Assembly: GCF_021044795.1 (NCBI RefSeq)
Contig: NZ_JAJNOP010000001.1
From: Acidaminococcus hominis
GTDB lineage: Bacteria; Bacillota; Negativicutes; Acidaminococcales; Acidaminococcaceae
Strand: one strand, 5' to 3'
Length of the DNA stretch: 64,000 nt
In this document: positions 41,598-50,370 of the stretch, piece after piece
How the letters are laid out: each line of letters begins with the position of its first letter
Numbering within the stretch: the stretch's first letter is position 1
Notes under the pieces: generated by a model
Seen by the model: the letters and a program-made list of their open reading frames with translations, nothing else
Told to the model about the DNA's origin: nothing
Database searches by the model: none
Program-made: the position numbers and the translations under genes

Positions 41598-43289
41598 TCA
41601 TTCTCCTCCCAATACCATTTCATCCAGCCGCTTGCCCCCAGGTACCATGGGGTACACATTTTCGTCCGGGGGAATGGTCACTTCCAGGAGCGCAGGACCA
41701 CTGGTGTTGAAGAGCTGGGCCAGGGCACCGGCCAGTTCTTCTTCCCGGCTGCAGGTAAAGCTGGGCACGTCCATGGCGGCTGCTACCCGGGCCATGGAAG
41801 GGTTCCGGGTAAGGTCCGATTCTGCGCAGCGGCCGCCGTAGAACATCCGCTGCCACTGGTTTACCATACCCAGGGTGGCGTTGCGCAGCACCACGGTTTT
41901 CACCGGGATACCATACTTGTGCAGGGTGGCAAATTCCTGGCAGTTCATCAGGATGCTGCCGTCCCCGGTTACCAGCACCACCGGCTTATCCGGGGCGCCC
42001 AGCTGGGCGCCTAAAGCGGCGGGCAGGCCGTAGCCCATGGTGCCCAGGCCCCCGGAGGTGACAAAATGCCGGGGCTCTGTCAGGGGATAGAATTGGGCCG
42101 CCCACATTTGGTGCTGGCCCACATCGGTGGTGACAATGGCGTCCGGGCCGGCCTTTTGGGCCAGCTGGGTCAGCAGCACCTGGGGGGACACCCCGGCGTC
42201 ACTGGAAGGACGGGTGGCAAAGGGATACTGGACCTTCAGCTCCAGCACCTGCTGGCGCCAGGGCACCCAGTGGAAGGAAGAGGGCGGGCAGGCCGCCAAT
42301 TTTTCCAGCAGCAGGGGCAGGGACCAGCGCAGATCTCCGTTGACACTGATGTCTGCGTGGACAATCTTGTTGATTTCCACCTTGTCGATGTCAAAGTGGA
42401 GAATCCTGGCGTTGGGCGCGAAATTGGCCACGGAACCGGTGACCCGGTCATCAAACCGGGCTCCTACCGTCAGCAGCAGGTCGCAGTCCGTTACCGCCAT
42501 ATTGGCCGCATAGGAACCATGCATGCCCAGCATCCCCAGGTTGTATTCCCAGCCGTCGGGAATGGCGCCTTTGCCCATCAGGGTGTAGACCACTGGCAGC
42601 TCATAGGTTTCTGCCAGGGTCTGCAGGTAGGAAGCGGTGCCGGAGAGCACCACCCCGCCGCCCAGCATCAGCACGGGCTTTTTGGCAGCGGACAGGGCCG
42701 CCACGGCGGCGTCCACTTCTTCGGCCCGGCCGGTACGGGAAGGGTTGTAGCCCCTTAGGGAAACCGTTTCCGGATAGGTAAAGTCCAGGGTGGAATCAAA
42801 CACGTCCTTGGCCACATCCACCAGCACGGGCCCGGGCCGGCCGGAAGCGGCAATGTAGAAGGCTTCCTTCAGCACCCGGGGCAGGTCCTGGACCTTTTTC
42901 ACCAGGTAGTTGTGCTTGGTGATGGGGGTGGTGATGCCGGAAATATCCGCTTCTTGGAAGGAATCCCGGCCAATCAGGGGAGTGGCCACCTGGCCGCTGA
43001 TGATGACCAGGGGAATGGAGTCCATGTTGGCTGTAGCAATGCCAGTAACCATATTGCAGACGCCGGGACCGGAGGTGGCAAAGCAGACCCCGGGCCGTCC
43101 GGTAACCCGGGCGTACCCATCGGCCGCATGGACGGCGCCCTGTTCATGACCGGTGAGAATATGGGGGAATTGTTTCCGGTACAGGGCATCATACAGGCTG
43201 AGGACCGCTCCTCCTGGATACCCGAATACCACCTGCACCTGTTCTTTTTTCAAACATTCGATCACTGCTTCTGCACCGGTCATCTTCAT
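41598..43289 (-). CDS. ilvB: acetolactate synthase large (catalytic) subunit, copy 1
   Basis: 563-aa ThDP/FAD enzyme; condenses two pyruvates, or pyruvate with 2-oxobutyrate. Motifs: catalytic Glu in GYPGGAVLSLYDAL...GHEQGAVHAADGYAR, TSGPGVCNMVTGIA, and the ThDP-Mg motif GDGSILMNCQEFATLHKYGIPVKTVVLRN. Full length. AGGAGG lies 9 bases before the ATG. It sits 25 bases after ilvC and its stop overlaps ilvN. A second complete ilvBN pair lies at 46-48 kb. Confidence 0.95.
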   Translation of the reverse strand: MKMTGAEAVIECLKKEQVQVVFGYPGGAVLSLYDALYRKQFPHILTGHEQGAVHAADGYARVTGRPGVCFATSGPGVCNMVTGIATANMDSIPLVIISGQVATPLIGRDSFQEADISGITTPITKHNYLVKKVQDLPRVLKEAFYIAASGRPGPVLVDVAKDVFDSTLDFTYPETVSLRGYNPSRTGRAEEVDAAVAALSAAKKPVLMLGGGVVLSGTASYLQTLAETYELPVVYTLMGKGAIPDGWEYNLGMLGMHGSYAANMAVTDCDLLLTVGARFDDRVTGSVANFAPNARILHFDIDKVEINKIVHADISVNGDLRWSLPLLLEKLAACPPSSFHWVPWRQQVLELKVQYPFATRPSSDAGVSPQVLLTQLAQKAGPDAIVTTDVGQHQMWAAQFYPLTEPRHFVTSGGLGTMGYGLPAALGAQLGAPDKPVVLVTGDGSILMNCQEFATLHKYGIPVKTVVLRNATLGMVNQWQRMFYGGRCAESDLTRNPSMARVAAAMDVPSFTCSREEELAGALAQLFNTSGPALLEVTIPPDENVYPMVPGGKRLDEMVLGGE

Positions 43290-43314
43290 TGCTGCCGTCC
43301 TCCTTTAGATTGTC

Positions 43315-44325
43315 TTACTCGTTTTTATCGTTTTCATGCAGCCAAGGCATCATGGCCCGCAGTTTGGCCCCTACTTTTTCCAGGGGATGTTCGGCGTGCT
43401 GCCGGCGCATCGCCAGGAAGTGGGCACGGCCGCCGGCACGGTTTTCCAGCAGCCAGTCCTTGGCAAAGGTGCCGTCCTGGATGTCTTTCAGAACCTGCTT
43501 CATGGCTGCCTTGGAATCCTGGGTCACCACTTTGGGACCTGCGGTGTAGTCACCATATTCAGCGGTATCGCTGATGGATTTGCGCATTTTGGCCATGCCG
43601 CCTTCGTACATCAGGTCCACAATCAATTTCATTTCGTGGAAGGTTTCAAAGTAGGCGATTTCCGGCTGGTAACCGGCTTCACACAGGGTTTCAAAGCCGT
43701 TGGTGATCAACTGGCAGACCCCGCCGCACAGAACGGCTTGTTCGCCGAACAGGTCGGTTTCCGTTTCTTCCTGGAAGGTGGTTTGGATTACCCCTGCCCG
43801 GGTGCCGCCGATACCTCTGGCGTAGGCCAGGGCCAGGTCAAAGCACTTGCCGGTGGCATCCTGTTCCACAGCAAATACGTCGGGTACGCCGCCGCCTTCC
43901 ACAAAGGTGCGGCGAACCAGATGGCCGGGGCCTTTGGGAGCTACCATGAAGACGTCCACGTTGGCAGGGGGCTGGATTTGTTTGAAATGGATGTTGAAAC
44001 CATGGGCAAAAGCCAGGGCGCTGCCGGGCTTCAGGTTGGGGCCGATTTCCGTCTTGTACACATCGGCCTGCTTTTCATCGGGGATCAGGACCATGGTAAC
44101 ATCGGCACTGGCTACCGCTTCGGCAACGGTCTTTACTTCCAAACCAGCTGCCTGGGCCACTTCTACGGAATGGCTGCCCTTGTACAGGCCTACCACTACG
44201 TTTACGCCGCTTTCCTTCAGGTTCAGGGCATGGGCATGACCCTGGCTGCCATAGCCGACTACCGCTACGGTTTTACCCTTTAATACATCCCAGTTAACGT
44301 CCTTGTCATAAAATACTTTTGCCAT
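43315..44325 (-). CDS. ilvC: ketol-acid reductoisomerase (class I)
   Basis: 336 aa; converts acetolactate to dihydroxyisovalerate with NADPH. Rossmann motif GYGSQGHAHALNL, then the knotted C-terminal domain with DLFGEQAVLCGG (metal-binding Asp and Glu), CYQPEIAYFE-like GYQPEIAYFETFHEMKLIVDL and SDTAEYG. The length is that of the short class I form. Start 44325 is preferred (AGGAGAG upstream); the open frame to 44475 runs into the T-box leader. First gene of the T-box-controlled operon. Confidence 0.95.
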   Translation of the reverse strand: MAKVFYDKDVNWDVLKGKTVAVVGYGSQGHAHALNLKESGVNVVVGLYKGSHSVEVAQAAGLEVKTVAEAVASADVTMVLIPDEKQADVYKTEIGPNLKPGSALAFAHGFNIHFKQIQPPANVDVFMVAPKGPGHLVRRTFVEGGGVPDVFAVEQDATGKCFDLALAYARGIGGTRAGVIQTTFQEETETDLFGEQAVLCGGVCQLITNGFETLCEAGYQPEIAYFETFHEMKLIVDLMYEGGMAKMRKSISDTAEYGDYTAGPKVVTQDSKAAMKQVLKDIQDGTFAKDWLLENRAGGRAHFLAMRRQHAEHPLEKVGAKLRAMMPWLHENDKNE

Positions 44326-44389
44326 GTGAAACACTCTCCTTTTGAAATAAAATCCTTTAGTTTCCCGTTGTGGAGGCTTCAGAGGTATA

Positions 44390-44673
44390 AAAAAATCCGC
44401 CCCTATGCTAGGGACGGAAGATTCCGCGATACCACCCTGATTCTCCGGCCATTGCTGGCACAGAGCTCTCTGCAACGTACTAACATACGCGTTCCGGTTA
44501 ACGGAGGACAGCCGTCAATGCTTAATACACTTCAGCATTGCTCTTCGGGGAGGATTTTCCTTTGGGGGTTTCTATCGGCTCGCACCAAATGCCGACTCTC
44601 TGGGAGAAACTGGGAGCAAAGTACTCTTTCCCGTCATCAGATTTCTCGTTATTTCCTTTTGGTTGAAAAGGAT
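44390..44673 (-). promoter_or_regulatory. T-box riboswitch of ilvC-ilvB-ilvN, isoleucine specifier
   Basis: Read leftward: E-motif AGTA, CAGAGAG with apical partner GCGAGCCG, specifier loop GAA-A-ATC (specifier ATC at 44553-44555, Ile), the T-box core AGGGTGGTATCGCGG (44424-44438), and terminator TCCGTCCC/GGGGCGGA with T7 (44390-44419). Ile fits the acetohydroxyacid branch. Confidence 0.9.
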
Positions 44674-44679
44674 GTCCTA

Positions 44680-44708
44680 ATACTACAATGACAGCAAACA
44701 ACTGTCAA
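44680..44708 (-). promoter_or_regulatory. promoter of the ilvC operon
   Basis: Minus strand TTGACA (44703-44708), 17-bp spacer, TAGTAT (44680-44685). Confidence 0.8.
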
Positions 44709-44823
44709 CAGAAAAACGAGAAAAAATTGCAATATAAGAATTTGATGTGTAAAAGTGTAACGCTTGTAGCGCTGTCCGGGTCTTAACCGGGGTGCCTGCG
44801 GAGCAGGCGGGGTTCCCTAGCAG

Positions 44824-46089
44824 CTATTCAGTTGTGCGTTGGCCCAGATACCACTGGACAAACTGTTTGGCAATACGGCCATTCCGGCCGGAATGTTCCA
44901 TTTCCCAGCGTACTCCCAAAACCCGAAGTTCCTGGGGAGAAAGGGTGATGCCCTCCTTTTCCAGTTCGTGGGCAATGATGGCCAGGTATTCGGCCTGGGT
45001 GGGGGCGCCAAAGTGCAGGATCAGGCCAAAGCGGTCGGACAGGGAAATGGATTCGTTGTCCGCATCTTCCCGGAAGACCTCTGCCTCCAGGGCATCGCTC
45101 CGGTCGGACCAGGTTTCCTTCAGCAGGTGCCGCCGGTTGCTGGTGGCGCAGAGCATCACATTGTCCGGCTGGGGTGCGGCGCCCCCGTCGATGGCTGATT
45201 TCAGGTATTTGTATTCGGTTTCATTCTCGTCAAAGGACAGGTCGTCGAAGAAGAAAATGAAGCGGTGGCTGCGGATTTTTCCGGCGGTAGTCATGGCTCC
45301 GGAAAGGAGCTGGAGCTGGTCCCGCTTGATTTGCACCAGGCGCAGGCCCTGGGCGCTGAACAAGGGAATCAGGGCCTTTACGGAGGTGGACTTGCCGGTG
45401 CCCCGGGCTCCGGTGAGGAGTACGTTGTTGCAGCCCCGGCCGGCCATAAACTGCCGGGCATTGGCCAGGAGCTTTTCCTTCTGGTCCTGGTAGCCCAAAA
45501 GGTCCTCCCAGGCATAGTGGGGGAATTGGGCAATGCCCTGGAAGGCACCTGCTGCGTCCAGGCAGAAGGCCTCGTACTGGGCCATTTGGCCCCGGCCATA
45601 ACGCTGGTACTGGCTAAGGAGAAGCTGGGCCTGCTCCCTGGGACTTGGGGCCGCCAGCAACGCTGCCCGCAGCTGGTCTTCCAGCTTGGAATTTCCCGGT
45701 TGGGCAGGCTGGTAATTGTCATAGAGCGGGTCTCTAAAAACGGCTTCCCCGGACAGGTGCAGGAAGGGCTGGAGCAGTTCCAGGTCCCGGGTCAGAGCTG
45801 CTGCCAGACCGCTGCCGGCCCGCCCCTGGGCTTCCACCGTGCGTCCGGCCAGGTTATTGCCTTCGCACAAAAGGTGGAAGAAATAGGCCTGCCACAGGTT
45901 GCCCCCAAGGCCCCAGGCTTCTGCCTGGGTAAGGACCCTTTCCCGGGCCTGGCTGAGCTGGCTTTTGCCGGGGTGTTTGGCGGCTTTGGCCAGCTTATGG
46001 ATTACTGGGTCAAAAAACAAGGGACGCAATACGGATAGCTTAGAAAAAATGGTAAAATCGATCATTTGTGAGTTATTTTCCAGGTTCAT
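44824..46089 (-). CDS. DUF815-type AAA ATPase (421 aa)
   Basis: An N-terminal helical region (about 1-190) without known domain precedes a DUF815 P-loop ATPase: Walker A LLTGARGTGKST near residue 228, Walker B RFIFFFDDLSF near residue 275, sensor MLCATSNRRHL and arginine-rich DRFGLILHF. DUF815 proteins have no settled function. AAGGAG precedes the ATG, 10 bases after the ilvN copy 2 stop, so it belongs to the second acetolactate synthase operon and would share its leucine T-box control. No clear terminator follows. Confidence 0.87.
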   Translation of the reverse strand: MNLENNSQMIDFTIFSKLSVLRPLFFDPVIHKLAKAAKHPGKSQLSQARERVLTQAEAWGLGGNLWQAYFFHLLCEGNNLAGRTVEAQGRAGSGLAAALTRDLELLQPFLHLSGEAVFRDPLYDNYQPAQPGNSKLEDQLRAALLAAPSPREQAQLLLSQYQRYGRGQMAQYEAFCLDAAGAFQGIAQFPHYAWEDLLGYQDQKEKLLANARQFMAGRGCNNVLLTGARGTGKSTSVKALIPLFSAQGLRLVQIKRDQLQLLSGAMTTAGKIRSHRFIFFFDDLSFDENETEYKYLKSAIDGGAAPQPDNVMLCATSNRRHLLKETWSDRSDALEAEVFREDADNESISLSDRFGLILHFGAPTQAEYLAIIAHELEKEGITLSPQELRVLGVRWEMEHSGRNGRIAKQFVQWYLGQRTTE

Positions 46090-46099
46090 GTTTTCTCCT

Positions 46100-46618
46100 T
46101 CAGGCTTTTGCCAAAGCGGTTTCTTTCACCGTATGGGGACCCCGGCCCAGGGAAATCTGGCCGGTGGTGGCAATTTCCAATATGGTGTAGGCTCGGAGCA
46201 GCTGGAGCAGGGCCTTGATATGGTCCTCCCGGCCGGTAAGCCGGAAAATCAGGGATTCCGGGTAGACGTCCACAATCTTGGCGTGGAACAAACCGGCAAT
46301 ATTGGTGAGCTCTTCCCGGATTTGGGCGGTGGGGCTGCTGACCTTGATCAGGGTCAGTTCATAGCTGACCAGGGGCTGGTCGTCCAGGTTGACCACGGCA
46401 ATCACGTCAATCAGCTGGGAAAGCTGGTTGATGGCCTGGTCCAGGGCAAATCGGGTGTCCACTTCCACCATCAGGTTGATTCGGCTGATTTCCGCCAGGT
46501 CCGTGTAGCCCACATTCAGGCATTCGATATTGATGTTCCGCCGGGCCAGCAGGCCGGCCACATGGGCCAGAACCCCGGGTTTGTTGTTGACCAGAAGGGC
46601 AAGATGCTGCCATTGCAT
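46100..46618 (-). CDS. ilvN: acetolactate synthase small subunit, copy 2
   Basis: 172 aa; ACT domain (LALLVNNKPGVLAHVAGLLARRNINIECLNVG) and C-terminal domain ending ATTGQISLGRG. Clearly a paralogue of copy 1, with the same gene order and the same GGAGGAG site 7 bases before the ATG. Differences cluster after the ACT core and may change feedback by valine (inference). The DUF815 gene follows 10 bases later. Confidence 0.93.
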   Translation of the reverse strand: MQWQHLALLVNNKPGVLAHVAGLLARRNINIECLNVGYTDLAEISRINLMVEVDTRFALDQAINQLSQLIDVIAVVNLDDQPLVSYELTLIKVSSPTAQIREELTNIAGLFHAKIVDVYPESLIFRLTGREDHIKALLQLLRAYTILEIATTGQISLGRGPHTVKETALAKA

Positions 46619-46620
46619 GA

Positions 46621-48309
46621 TTATTCTCCTCCTAAAAGCATATGGTCCAGGCCTTGGCTGCCGGGAACCATGGGATAAACCAGTTCATCAGCGGGTACGG
46701 TGACCTCCAGCAGGGCGGAGCCCTCCGTGTCAAAAAGGAAGTCCAGCCCCGCCGCCAGCTCTTCCGGGGAAGCAACTTCCCGGGAAGGAATGCCCATGGC
46801 GGCCGCAATGGCCGCTGTGGAGGGCTTTTTTACCAGCTGGGTCTGGGAGTACCGGCCGCCCCGGTACACGTGCTGGAGCTGGCGTACCAGCCCCAGCTGG
46901 CCGTTTTTCAGCACCAGGGTCTTTACCGCTAGCCCATAGGTGGGCAGGGTGGTAAATTCCTGGCAGTTCATCAGGATGCTGCCGTCTCCGGTAATCAAGA
47001 GTACGGTGCTGTCCGGACAGCCTGCCTTGGCGCCCAGGGCTGCCGGCAGGCCAAACCCCATGGTGCCCAGACCGCCCGAGGTAAGAAAGTGCCGGGGGCG
47101 GTCCGTAGGAAAGAACTGGGCGGCCCACATCTGATGCTGGCCTACATCTGTTGCCACAATGGTGTCTTCCGGGGCCCTGCGGGCCGTCTCCTTCAGCAGC
47201 AGCTCCGGGGAAACCCCGTCTTTGCAGGTATGGGCGGCAAAGGGCACTTCCTGCTTCAGGGCCAGGCAGTGCTCCCGCCAGGGGGCAAACCGTTCCTTCA
47301 GGCCGGAAATCTCCCTGAGGGCTTCCTGGAAACGGGGCAGGGCATCCTGAAGGCTGGCCGGGACGCTGATCTGGGCGGGGATAATCTTATTGATTTCACT
47401 GGGGTCCACATTAAAGTGGACAATCTGGGCGGCTGGGGCAAATTCCGAGGCTTTGGCAGTGGAACGCTCGTCAAAGCGGACCCCAAAGGCCAGCAGCAGG
47501 TCGCAGCCGGTAACGGCCAGATTGGCGGCGTAGCTGCCGTGCATTCCCAGCATACCCAGGTGTTGGGGCAGGCTGTCGGGTACGGCGCCTTTGCCCATCA
47601 GGGTGGTTACTACGGGAATCCCCGTGTCCAGGGCCAGCTGGGTCAGGGTGCCGGCCGTATCCGCCAGGATGACCCCGCCCCCTGCCATGATGACGGGGCG
47701 CCGGGCCGCCGAAAGCGCTGCTGCGGCCCGGGCAAGGTCCTGGGTCCGGGCCGGGCGTCTGCTGTCGTAGCCCAGCAGCTGGACGCTCTCCGGATAGGTA
47801 AAGTCCAAGGGGGTATCAAAGATTTCGGTGACAATGTCCACCAGCACCGGGCCGGGCCGGCCGGTACGGGCCAGGAAGAAGGCTTCCTTCAGCACCCGGG
47901 GCAGGTCCTCTGCCCGGCGGACCAGGTAGTTGTACTTGGTAATGGAGGTGGTGATGCCTGCAATGTCCGCTTCCTGGAAAGCGTCCCGGCCCAGGAGGGA
48001 CGTAGCCACCTGGCCGCTGATGATTACCAGGGGAATGGAGTCCATGTGGGCGGTGGCAATGCCGGTAACCATATTGCAGACCCCGGGCCCCGAGGTGGCA
48101 ATGGCCACTCCCACCTGTCCCGTAGCCCGGGCGTACCCGTCGGCTGCGTGGATGGCTCCTTGTTCGTGGCCGGTAAGGATATGGGGAAAGCCGGTTTTGT
48201 ACAAGGCATCATACAGGCCCAGTACGGCCCCTCCTGGGTACCCAAAAACAACGGGGACCTGTTCCTGGCGGAAACAGGCAATAATGGCTTCAGCGCCTGT
48301 CATTTTCAT
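46621..48309 (-). CDS. ilvB: acetolactate synthase large subunit, copy 2
   Basis: 562 aa. All catalytic segments are intact: GYPGGAVLGLYDAL, GHEQGAIHAADGYARATG, TSGPGVCNMVTGIA, GDGSILMNCQEFTTLPTYGLAVKTLVLKN. It aligns along its whole length with copy 1, so the pair arose by duplication, but many positions differ. ATG 48309 has GGAGGC upstream; the longer frame to 48363 overlaps the leader terminator. First gene of the T-box(Leu) operon. Confidence 0.95.
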   Translation of the reverse strand: MKMTGAEAIIACFRQEQVPVVFGYPGGAVLGLYDALYKTGFPHILTGHEQGAIHAADGYARATGQVGVAIATSGPGVCNMVTGIATAHMDSIPLVIISGQVATSLLGRDAFQEADIAGITTSITKYNYLVRRAEDLPRVLKEAFFLARTGRPGPVLVDIVTEIFDTPLDFTYPESVQLLGYDSRRPARTQDLARAAAALSAARRPVIMAGGGVILADTAGTLTQLALDTGIPVVTTLMGKGAVPDSLPQHLGMLGMHGSYAANLAVTGCDLLLAFGVRFDERSTAKASEFAPAAQIVHFNVDPSEINKIIPAQISVPASLQDALPRFQEALREISGLKERFAPWREHCLALKQEVPFAAHTCKDGVSPELLLKETARRAPEDTIVATDVGQHQMWAAQFFPTDRPRHFLTSGGLGTMGFGLPAALGAKAGCPDSTVLLITGDGSILMNCQEFTTLPTYGLAVKTLVLKNGQLGLVRQLQHVYRGGRYSQTQLVKKPSTAAIAAAMGIPSREVASPEELAAGLDFLFDTEGSALLEVTVPADELVYPMVPGSQGLDHMLLGGE

Positions 48310-48363
48310 AAATAGCCTCCTTTTGGCCGGCGGGCCGGATTTTTGGTGCGGGGAGCAGTCCAT

Positions 48364-48628
48364 AAAAAAAGTCCCTCAGCTTGGCTGAGGGACGGAAGAA
48401 CCGCGGTACCACCCTGTTTCCCTGCGGCTGCAGGGCACTTGGGCACGTGAAGACGTGCTTCCGGTAACGGGGAAATGGCCGCCCAGACCTACTGCTGTTT
48501 CGGCCTGGAGCCTCCGGGAGGAGCTTCCTCCCAAGGGTTTCGCCGGCTTGCACCAGCCGCCGGCTCTCTGCGGAAAACCCTGGGGAGTACTATTCCCATC
48601 ATAGGCATTTGCTGTTTGGTAGTGAATT
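48364..48628 (-). promoter_or_regulatory. T-box riboswitch of ilvB-ilvN copy 2, leucine specifier
   Basis: Read leftward: AGTACTCCC of the E motif, CAGAGAGCCGGCGGC with apical GCAAGCCGGC, specifier loop GAA-G-CTC (specifier CTC at 48521-48523, Leu), T-box core CAGGGTGGTACCGCGG (48401-48416) and terminator GTCCCTCAGC/GCTGAGGGAC with T7 (48364-48391). Confidence 0.93.
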
Positions 48629-48634
48629 GTCCCT

Positions 48635-48663
48635 ATTCTAGCGATTTCGCGGACAAGTGTCAA
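48635..48663 (-). promoter_or_regulatory. promoter of the second ilvBN operon
   Basis: Minus strand TTGACA (48658-48663), 17-bp spacer, TAGAAT (48635-48640). Confidence 0.85.
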
Positions 48664-48867
48664 CGAAAAATGATGAATTTGGACAAAAACGAAAAAACAA
48701 TCTTAAAACTGTAACGCCTGTTGCAGTCTGTATGAAATAAAACACCAAGAGAAGGGCGGGGGGGAAGGCACTTTTGCAAAGTCCGGGGCCCAAAGAAAAT
48801 GGTATAATAGGAAAATGCAGGGAAAGCCCTGGCTACGGTTTTTCCTTGGGAAAAAGGAGATTACGTT

Positions 48868-50370
48868 ATGAAAAAGCGGTGGAAGGATTTATCCATACGG
48901 AAGCGGCTGCTGCTGTCCAACTATTTGATGATTTTGGCCCCCATCCTGTGCTTTGCGGTACTGAGCATTGGAATTTTTTGGGCTTTTGGCATGGAGAACC
49001 TGAACCGGGCCAATGTGCTGTCCTTTATTTGGCCGGAAAGCGGGCCCACGCTGAATATCCAGTTTGAACTGACCCGGCTCCGAGTCCGGTCGGACCAGTA
49101 CAATGGCCGGGATCTGGGGCATCTGCTGCTGGTTTGCGACCATTTGGAGGATCAGGGGATGCAGGTGGCCCTTTTGCAGCAGGGAAAGACCCTGTACGTA
49201 ACCCCGGGCACGAGTCCTGACGCGCTGCTCCAGGAAGCCCAGCAGCGGGCCCCGGAAGGCCGGGGTGCCATTGCCTGGGGGGAGAAGGGCCTGGCCTTTC
49301 ATTACACCTCGCCCAAAGGCCTGGAAGCCGTAGTGGTAGGAGCGGACCCCCTGGTGGAAAAAAGCGATTTGTTCCAGATGACCTCCAAGGAGTTGTTCAA
49401 AAGCAGCTTTGTGGGAGCCTTCCTGCTGGTGCTGCTGATGGCCGCCCTGATCGGCCTGGCGGTGTCCCGGATCATGGCCCAGCAGTTTTTGAAGCCGCTG
49501 GGACGGCTGCGCCGGACGGCAGCCCAGGTCAGCCGGGGGGATTTGGATACCCCCATTGTGGCGGACAGCCAGGATGAAATTGGGGCCGTGCTCCGGGCTT
49601 TTGAAAAGACCCGGCTGGAACTGAAAGCCAACCGGGAAAAACGGCAGCTGTACGAACAGAACCGAAAAGAAATGATGGCGGGGATTGTCCACGATCTGGC
49701 GACTCCCCTGACCAAAATCCAGGGCTATGCCTCCGGCCTTAAAGAAGGCATTGCCAATACTCCGGAAAAACAGCAGCATTACCTGGAGAAAATTCTGACC
49801 ACCACGGAAAGCATGAGCCGGTTGAACCAGACCCTGCTGCTTTTGTCCAAACTGGATCTGGACCAGGTGCCCTTCCATTGGCAGACGGTGAACCTGTCGG
49901 CCTTTATGGAAGACTGTCTGGCAGAGCAGGAGGAATATTGGGAGAAACAGGGCCTTACCCTGTCCTTTGCCAGTACCCTGGCTGCGGCTCCCGTTGCCCT
50001 GGACCCGGAACAGTTCCAGCGGGTGCTTTCCAATGTGCTGGGCAACAGCGTCAAATACCGGGGCCAGGATGGCCGGGTGGAAATCCGGCTGGAACCGGGA
50101 AAGCCGGGCTATGTGCGGCTTTCTTTTGGGGATCAGGGCCAGGGCGTAACCCAGGACCAGCTGAATAAAATCTTTGACAGTTTTTACCGGACGGACCGGG
50201 CCCGGACCCATGTGGCCAGTGGCAGCGGACTGGGCCTGGCCGTTGTGAAAAAAATCGTGGAAACCATGGGAGGGACCATTTGGGCAGAAGCCAATACGCC
50301 CCAGGGCCTGAAAATCTGTATGGAATTTCCCTTAAAGGAGCAGCAGCATGGAAAAGATTCTCATCATTGA
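48868..50370 (+). CDS. sensor histidine kinase
   Basis: 500 aa. A first membrane helix (about 19-40), an extracytoplasmic sensor region (about 45-170), a second helix (about 178-200), a HAMP domain (about 205-255), HisKA with phospho-acceptor His275 in GIVHDLATPLTKIQGY, and a HATPase domain (N box NVLGNSVKY, G1 DQGQGV, GSGLGLAVVKKIVE). The sensed signal is unknown; the sensor part lacks an acidic PhoQ-like patch. Overlaps the response-regulator gene by 23 bases. AAAAGGAG precedes the ATG. Confidence 0.93.
   Translation: MKKRWKDLSIRKRLLLSNYLMILAPILCFAVLSIGIFWAFGMENLNRANVLSFIWPESGPTLNIQFELTRLRVRSDQYNGRDLGHLLLVCDHLEDQGMQVALLQQGKTLYVTPGTSPDALLQEAQQRAPEGRGAIAWGEKGLAFHYTSPKGLEAVVVGADPLVEKSDLFQMTSKELFKSSFVGAFLLVLLMAALIGLAVSRIMAQQFLKPLGRLRRTAAQVSRGDLDTPIVADSQDEIGAVLRAFEKTRLELKANREKRQLYEQNRKEMMAGIVHDLATPLTKIQGYASGLKEGIANTPEKQQHYLEKILTTTESMSRLNQTLLLLSKLDLDQVPFHWQTVNLSAFMEDCLAEQEEYWEKQGLTLSFASTLAAAPVALDPEQFQRVLSNVLGNSVKYRGQDGRVEIRLEPGKPGYVRLSFGDQGQGVTQDQLNKIFDSFYRTDRARTHVASGSGLGLAVVKKIVETMGGTIWAEANTPQGLKICMEFPLKEQQHGKDSHH

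Noticed and set aside
44785..44814. Inverted repeat AACC...GGTT with a GCCTGC/GCAGGC core after the DUF815 gene as a terminator
   Set aside because: The stem is good but no T-run follows on the minus strand; it may be a weak or factor-dependent end.
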